From Novosphingobium clariflavum (lineage in GTDB: Bacteria; Pseudomonadota; Alphaproteobacteria; Sphingomonadales; Sphingomonadaceae), in contig NZ_JAPCWC010000001.1 in the NCBI RefSeq assembly GCF_026420865.1, positions 124,001-188,000 of the forward strand: a DNA stretch of 64,000 nucleotides. Reading direction: 5' to 3'. A model generated the notes under the pieces. That model saw nothing but the letters and a program-made list of their open reading frames with translations, was not told where the DNA came from and did not search any database. This document shows positions 59,681-64,000 of the stretch, piece after piece. The position numbers and the translations under genes are program-made. The stretch's first letter is position 1, and the number at the start of each line of letters is the position of its first letter.

Positions 59681-61321
59681 ATGAAAGGCACCTGGAAGAC
59701 CGCCATGACCTTTGGCGCTGCCCTCTGTGCCGCGCTTGCAGTTACCCCTTTGCCGGCATGGGCCGCATCCGACGAGGTGCCCCATATCGCCACCCGCGAC
59801 GGCCGCCATGCGCTGATTGTTGATAGCGCTCCCTTCCTGATGCTGGGAGCGCAGATCAACAACTCCAGCGCATGGCCCGCAACGCTGCCCAAGGTCTGGC
59901 CGATGATGGCGGCGATGCACGTCAACACCGTGGAAGTGCCGGTGGGCTGGGAGCAGATCGAGCCCGAGGAAGGCCGCTTCGATTTCACCATCGTCGACCA
60001 GCTTCTCGAACAGGCGCGGGCGCAGAACGTGCGGCTGGTGCTGCTGTGGTTCGGCACCTGGAAGAACACCAACCCGCAATATGCCCCGCGCTGGGTGAAG
60101 CTGGACAATGCCCGCTTCCCGCGCATGCGCCGGGCGGACGGGACCCTGCATTACGCCCTCTCCCCCTTCGGCAAGGCGACCCTGGCGGCAGACAGCAAGG
60201 CTTTTGCCGCGCTGATGCGGCATCTGGCAGAGGTCGACCGGCAGAACACCGTCATCATGCTGCAGGTGCAGAACGAGGCCGGCTCCTACGGCCTCGCCCG
60301 CGACCATTCGCCAGAGGCCGATGCCGCCTTTGCCGCGCCCGTGCCCGAAGCGCTGAGGAAGCGCCTCGGCAAGCCCGCCGGCAGCTGGACCGCGCTGTTC
60401 GGCCGTGATGCCGAACTCTATTTCCATGCCTGGCACGTCGCCGGCTACATCGACAAGGTGGCGGCGGCGGGCAAGGCGGTGAAGCCGCTGCCGATGTATG
60501 TCAACGCCGCGCTGCCCGGCGATCCCTTTACCTGGCAGGACCCGAACACTTACGCCAGCGGCGGCCCGGCCAATACCGTGATCGACGTCTACAAGGCCGC
60601 CGCCCCGCACCTCGATATGGTGGCGCCCGACATCTACAACCCGAAGCACAAGGCCTATCTCGGCTTTCTCGATGCCTACGCGCGGCCGGACAACGCACTG
60701 TTCGTGCCCGAGACCGGGCACGCTCCCGAATATGCGCGGCATTTCTTTGCCGCGATGGGGCGCGGTGCGATCGGCTGGTCGCCCTTCGGTCTCGACCCGC
60801 TGCGCTATCGCCCGAGCCTGCCGCTCCGATCGAAGCTGGACGACGAGGCGATCGCGCCGTTCGCGGCCAACTACGCGCTGTTCGCAAGGATGGCGCGCGT
60901 TTGGGCGAAGCTGGCCTTCGAAGGCAAGGTCTGGGGCGCGTCCGAACCCGAAGACCCTGCCGATGGCCACAAGCAGGTGATCCCGCTCGGCAAGTACGTG
61001 GCCACCGCCAGTTTCGGCAGCGGCGACTTCGGCCCTACCGACCCCAAGGGCAATGCCAAGCCCACCGGCGGCGTCGCCATTGCCGAGATCGGCCCGGACG
61101 AATACCTCGTCACCGGCTACTTCGCCCGCGTGGAATTTGGGCTGGCCGATCCAAAAGCCGCCAACCTCATCCTCGACCGCGTGGAGGAGGGCACGTACGA
61201 TGCCGCAGGCAAGTGGCAGTTCCTGCGCGTGTGGAACGGCGATCAGGTCGACTGGGGTCTCAATTTCACCGCGGCGCCGCAAGTGCTGCACGTGAAGCTG
61301 GCGAGTTATCCGATCCGCTAG
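59681..61321 (+). CDS. GH35 beta-galactosidase (Bgl35A-like), copy 2
   Basis: A 546-aa exported enzyme (signal MTFGAALCAALAVTPLPAWA-AS). Same architecture as the GH35 at 53300: RDGRHALIVDSAPFLMLGAQ, acid/base E199 in LQVQNEAGSYG and nucleophile E344 in LFVPETGHAPE, then a DUF5597-type C-domain. The two share most motifs but are clearly diverged, so this is an old duplication or separate acquisition, possibly with a different side-chain preference. It follows GH29 after 55 bp. The TAG stop is fused to the mosaic repeat at 61321. Confidence 0.92.
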   Translation: MKGTWKTAMTFGAALCAALAVTPLPAWAASDEVPHIATRDGRHALIVDSAPFLMLGAQINNSSAWPATLPKVWPMMAAMHVNTVEVPVGWEQIEPEEGRFDFTIVDQLLEQARAQNVRLVLLWFGTWKNTNPQYAPRWVKLDNARFPRMRRADGTLHYALSPFGKATLAADSKAFAALMRHLAEVDRQNTVIMLQVQNEAGSYGLARDHSPEADAAFAAPVPEALRKRLGKPAGSWTALFGRDAELYFHAWHVAGYIDKVAAAGKAVKPLPMYVNAALPGDPFTWQDPNTYASGGPANTVIDVYKAAAPHLDMVAPDIYNPKHKAYLGFLDAYARPDNALFVPETGHAPEYARHFFAAMGRGAIGWSPFGLDPLRYRPSLPLRSKLDDEAIAPFAANYALFARMARVWAKLAFEGKVWGASEPEDPADGHKQVIPLGKYVATASFGSGDFGPTDPKGNAKPTGGVAIAEIGPDEYLVTGYFARVEFGLADPKAANLILDRVEEGTYDAAGKWQFLRVWNGDQVDWGLNFTAAPQVLHVKLASYPIR

Positions 61322-61403
61322 AGCGTTTTCTAAACAGGTGGAATCACCTGATGACTCGGAAAACGCGTAAAACCAAAATCTTAGAGCAGTTGATTCGATG
61401 CTG
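61321..61403 (+). repeat. Mosaic intergenic repeat, copy C (3' truncated)
   Basis: GAGCGTTTTCTAAACAGGTG through GGAAAACGCG to TTAGAGCAGTTGATTCGATGC matches the copy at 7008-7107 almost base for base, but the right arm of the second palindrome is missing; sequence diverges after 61402. It overlaps the last base of the GH35 stop codon. Confidence 0.85.
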
Positions 61404-61464
61404 ACAAATTCAGCGGGGAACGGAGCGACCGAGTTGGGTGGTAAGCGGACGCTGCCCCAAACAC

Positions 61465-61543
61465 CCCGCTCATGCTGAGCTTGTCGAAGCATGGGGGCCC
61501 AGCGCCCCGCTTCAGGGCCTTCGACAAGCTCAGGCTGAGCGGG
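61465..61543. repeat. TTCGACAAGCTCAG-type inverted repeat
   Basis: Arms 61465-61489 and 61519-61543 match at 23 of 25 positions (core GCTGAGCTTGTCGAAG / CTTCGACAAGCTCAG) around a 29-nt GC-rich loop. Sequences with TTCGACAAGCTCAGG are a widespread intergenic repeat in sphingomonads and other GC-rich bacteria. It lies between the plus-strand GH35 and the minus-strand small gene and may serve as a bidirectional terminator. Confidence 0.8.
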
Positions 61544-61561
61544 TTTGGTCTGATTGGGTGG

Positions 61562-61837
61562 TTAGCCGCCATCCGATACGAAGCCTTGCTTCATGGGTAT
61601 GCCGCTCATCTTGAGTTGCTCGAACACGCATGTCGCCTGATCGTAGGATGAGGTTTCAGGCTTGAGCCATCGGACACTACCATCGATCCACTTCAGATTT
61701 TCACGAGGAATCCCGCATTTATCTGCGATTGCATGCAGCTCAGGATTACAATCTTTCTGATCCGCCAAGGCAGGATCTCCTATTGCCAACATGAGGACAA
61801 GAGCCAGAATTGGTTTCGTCATACCTTTGGCTGCCAT
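61562..61837 (-). CDS. Small exported protein of unknown function
   Basis: About 91 aa: a signal peptide (MTKPILALVLMLAIGDPALA-DQ) then about 65 residues with Cys in DCNPELHAIADKCGIP and ATCVFEQLKM, and an acidic, Trp-containing middle (ENLKWIDGSVRWLKPE). The two CxnC-spaced cysteines plus a third suggest a periplasmic disulfide protein. I do not recognise the family. ATG 61837 or 61822 are both possible starts. Base composition is visibly less GC-rich than the flanking genes and codon use less biased, and it is flanked by repeats, which suggests recent acquisition. Confidence 0.6.
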   Translation of the reverse strand: MAAKGMTKPILALVLMLAIGDPALADQKDCNPELHAIADKCGIPRENLKWIDGSVRWLKPETSSYDQATCVFEQLKMSGIPMKQGFVSDGG

Positions 61838-61893
61838 ATGCCGTTGTTGTCCGCAACGGGGCGTAAACGTCCGCTCGAATTTGTCCACGCGCC

Positions 61894-63009
61894 CTAGGGC
61901 ATCCCGGTCATGATGTCGCGCCGGATCGCGGCGATCGTATGGGGGGAGACCCAGGTCATGCCGATGGCGCGGGCCGGGGCACCGGGGCCGGTCGATCCGG
62001 TTTCGGCGAAGCGCGAATCCTGCGCTCGGAACACCTGCGTCATCGTGCCGTCGCGCGCGGTGCCGTTCATTTCGGTCCAGTGGTCGGGGTGGATGTGGCG
62101 ATCCATGAAGCAGTCGACGAACAGCGCCTGCCCCACCGCTTGCGGATCGGCGTAGCGGCCATCGGCAAAGCGGGTGGTGGGGTGCCAGGGCCGGGCGAGC
62201 GCCACCGCATGGTCGGGCACCCCGGCCTCGCGGGTCAGGCGCGAGCGGTAGAAGACGAGGCCGTGCGCCTGCGACAGCGGGGTCGAGGGGGCGGCGACAA
62301 AGGACTGGAATTCGCCGGGCGTGTAGGGCGCTGCGCGCTTGCGGGTGCGCACTTCGCTGTCCTCGATCAGCAGCTGCCCATTGCCGAAGATGAAGTCGAC
62401 ATTGCCGGCGATCAGGCTCTCGCGGATCAGCGCGCGGCCGCCATTGGCGAAGACCGTGTCCTGATAGCCGAGCAGCGCCACCCGATCGAGCCGGACGCGG
62501 TCGCTCGCGATGTCGAGCAGCAGGGCGGCGGCCTGCGGGTTGGCGATCCTGGCCTCGGCGCCTTCGGGCAGGCGGTCGTTGGCGAGGTAGTCGTAGGTGT
62601 TCTCGATGGTGAGGTCGCGCACCGCGATCTCGCGCGCGTTGATGGTGAGCGTGGCCGATCCCGGCGTGCCCCAGCCATTGCGGTGATAGGCCTTGGCGGT
62701 CTGCGCGACGGCGCCGAAATGCACCCGCGTCACCCCGCGTCCGGCACCGACGAGGCGGATGCGGTCCCGCGTGATGACGGGCTTTTCGGCATAGTCGCCC
62801 GCGGCCACGCGGATGGTGATCCAGCGCCCGCTGTCATCGCGCGCGGCGGCTTCGAGCGCGCTGCCGATCGAGGTGTAGCAGCGGGCCTTGCTGCCCTTGC
62901 AATCCGGTTTCACGGCGAGTTCGGCGCTGGGCGGGGCCGCGATGGCAGGCTGGGCAGGCAGGGCGAGCATGCACGCCAGCGACAGGGCGATGAGGCGGGT
63001 GGCAATCAT
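61894..63009 (-). CDS. CE8 pectin methylesterase (pectinesterase)
   Basis: A 371-aa exported enzyme (signal LIALSLACMLALPAQPAIA-AP). The parallel beta-helix family CE8 is identified by GYQDTVFANGG (D184), NVDFIFGNGQLLIEDSEVR (D205, second catalytic Asp) and ALARPWHPTT (RPW at 273-275, structural/catalytic Arg). It removes methyl esters from homogalacturonan, releasing methanol. No pectate lyase or polygalacturonase is in the window, though more of a pectin cluster may lie beyond 64 kb. Start ATG 63009 overlaps the stop of the upstream hydrolase gene by 4 nt. Confidence 0.92.
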   Translation of the reverse strand: MIATRLIALSLACMLALPAQPAIAAPPSAELAVKPDCKGSKARCYTSIGSALEAAARDDSGRWITIRVAAGDYAEKPVITRDRIRLVGAGRGVTRVHFGAVAQTAKAYHRNGWGTPGSATLTINAREIAVRDLTIENTYDYLANDRLPEGAEARIANPQAAALLLDIASDRVRLDRVALLGYQDTVFANGGRALIRESLIAGNVDFIFGNGQLLIEDSEVRTRKRAAPYTPGEFQSFVAAPSTPLSQAHGLVFYRSRLTREAGVPDHAVALARPWHPTTRFADGRYADPQAVGQALFVDCFMDRHIHPDHWTEMNGTARDGTMTQVFRAQDSRFAETGSTGPGAPARAIGMTWVSPHTIAAIRRDIMTGMP

Positions 63010-63968
63010 TTCCGGGCCTTTGCAGGGGTGAGGGGGCGCAGGAAGCCGTCGATCTGATCGGCAACGATGGGAAGCCAGGGGGCGAACAGCCAGAAGTCGT
63101 GCGGCGCACCGGTGAAGGCGAAGGCGTGGTGGGCGATGTGGTGCCGCTCGAGCGCGGCCAGGACCTTGTCCTTGCCGACCGTGAAGCGGGCGATGCCGCT
63201 GCCGACGATCAGCGTGGGGGGGGACTGCGGTCCCACATGGCTGGCGGCGCTGGCCTCCTGCCAGCGCTGCGGCATGGCTTCGAAGCGGCCGCCCAGCCAG
63301 CGGGCAAAGGGGGAAGCGTCGCCTGCTGCGTTCTCGAAACGGAGCGCCTCGGGATCGGCCATGTCGAGCACGCCGTCGAGGTCGACGAGGGCATTGGCAT
63401 GCACTTTGCCGAAAAGACCGGAAGGCCCCGCATACGCGAGCAGGGCGGCCATCTGACCGCCCGAAGAGGCGCCGCCGATGGCGATGTGGTCGTCGTCGAG
63501 GCCGAATTCGGCGGCATGGGTCTGGGTCCAGCGCAGCGCCTCGGCAATGTCTTCCATGCCGCCGGGGTAGGGCGCTTCGCCGGAGAGGCGGAACTCGGGC
63601 AGGAACACGGTATAGCCGCGCTGTGCCAGCAGGTTGGCGAGCGCGTAGAAATGCGTTTTCGAGCCGGAGCGCCAGGCGCCGCCGTGGACCAGCATGAGCC
63701 CTTGCCCGTTGGCCGCGGCCGGGCGGAACACGTCGAGATGGAGCGTTCGCGCGCCCACGGTCTTGTAGGGGCGGTCGAACAGCACCGATTGCCCCTCGCG
63801 CCAGGTCACGGCAGGCCAGGCGATGCCGGGAAACTGGTCGCGATACTGGGCGAAGCGCTGGTCCACGCTGTAGCTGTCGTCCACCTGGCGGGCCGAGGCG
63901 GGGAGCGCGGCAAGGCTCAGGGCAAGGCTCAGGGCAGGCGCCAGACCGGTGCGCAGCGTTCGGGTCAT
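63006..63968 (-). CDS. Secreted alpha/beta-hydrolase (esterase/lipase-type)
   Basis: About 320 aa with a Sec signal (LAPALSLALSLAALPASA-RQ). Alpha/beta-hydrolase landmarks are the oxyanion loop LVHGGAWRSG, the nucleophile Ser in IAIGGASSGGQMAALLAY, and a C-terminal His in GAPHDFWLFAPWLP. It is translationally coupled to the pectin methylesterase, so an acetyl or feruloyl esterase acting on pectin side groups is plausible but not proven. Of two tandem ATGs (63971, 63968) I chose the second, 4 nt from AGGAGG. The upstream flank continues beyond the window. Confidence 0.85.
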   Translation of the reverse strand: MTRTLRTGLAPALSLALSLAALPASARQVDDSYSVDQRFAQYRDQFPGIAWPAVTWREGQSVLFDRPYKTVGARTLHLDVFRPAAANGQGLMLVHGGAWRSGSKTHFYALANLLAQRGYTVFLPEFRLSGEAPYPGGMEDIAEALRWTQTHAAEFGLDDDHIAIGGASSGGQMAALLAYAGPSGLFGKVHANALVDLDGVLDMADPEALRFENAAGDASPFARWLGGRFEAMPQRWQEASAASHVGPQSPPTLIVGSGIARFTVGKDKVLAALERHHIAHHAFAFTGAPHDFWLFAPWLPIVADQIDGFLRPLTPAKARK

Positions 63969-64000
63969 CATGCCTCCTTCGATACGACAAGGAGGCCGCC

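Noticed and set aside
59819-59832. TGATAGCGCT-like sequence within the second GH35 gene
   Set aside because: It lies inside the conserved coding segment LIVDSAPF and only one half-site matches; a coincidence of codons.
61465-61543. CRISPR-like repeat-spacer pattern
   Set aside because: Only one inverted pair of arms, no direct-repeat array and no cas genes.

Overview
The window is a GC-rich stretch of a bacterial chromosome. Gene content and order point to an alphaproteobacterium of the Sphingomonadaceae, most like Novosphingobium. The pointers are a cobA-DUF2849 pair typical of sulfite-reductase operons, an aerobic (cob) cobalamin operon, CtrA-like sites, an oxidative xylose (Weimberg) gene set resembling that of Caulobacter, and a TonB-dependent receptor next to a flavin-dependent halogenase. 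This assignment is inference; there is no rRNA or marker gene in the window.

Layout. (1) 1-10.4 kb is housekeeping and signalling: the end of a siroheme/sulfite operon (DUF2849, cobA), a PilZ-XRE fusion regulator, a degenerate GGDEF protein, metC, a Pro/Ala-rich membrane protein, queF, a small exported protein, a GNAT-nitrilase fusion and a degenerate HD-GYP protein. (2) 10.5-21.8 kb is glycogen metabolism: a GH13 alpha-glucosidase divergent from a glgP-glgB-glgC-glgA-glgX operon. Most junctions overlap by 4 nt; the exception is glgC-glgA, where a 32-bp-arm inverted repeat sits. (3) 21.9-29.4 kb is a cobalamin riboswitch followed by cobGHIJ-(cobK reversed)-cobLEMF, the corrin-ring half of the aerobic B12 pathway. 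cobK lies on the other strand and its start codon shares a CATG with that of cobL. (4) 29.7-32.0 kb is a MASE1 histidine kinase and a FixJ/NarL-type response regulator. (5) 32.1-61.3 kb is a large plant-cell-wall locus. (6) 61.5-64 kb holds repeats, a small low-GC exported protein gene, a CE8 pectin methylesterase and a secreted alpha/beta hydrolase.

Region 5 reads as a xyloglucan utilisation locus. On the plus strand it has a GH74 endo-xyloglucanase, a GH35 beta-galactosidase, a GH31 alpha-xylosidase with a PA14-like insert, a GH29 alpha-L-fucosidase and a second GH35. On the minus strand it has GH43, GH39, a flavin-dependent halogenase, a TonB-dependent receptor, an SGNH esterase, an alpha/beta-hydrolase esterase and a GH3 beta-glucosidase. 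In the middle are a LacI-family regulator and an operon for sugar uptake and xylose oxidation (xylX, xylB, xylC, a sugar-porter MFS, an aldose epimerase). Together these could cut acetylated, galactosylated and fucosylated xyloglucan, import the oligosaccharides, strip them in the periplasm, take up the monosaccharides and oxidise xylose towards 2-oxoglutarate. XylD, XylA and any fucose or arabinose catabolic genes are not in the window. Imperfect copies of a LacI-type palindrome (consensus near TGATAGCGCTATCA) lie before the receptor gene, between GH3 and lacI, and between xylX and GH74, suggesting one regulon.

Non-coding structure includes a mosaic intergenic repeat in three copies, each fused to the stop codon of a neighbouring gene; a smaller AAATCCGCC palindrome in two copies; a TTCGACAAGCTCAG inverted repeat; and several hairpin terminators. 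I saw no CRISPR array, rRNA, tRNA or transposase gene.
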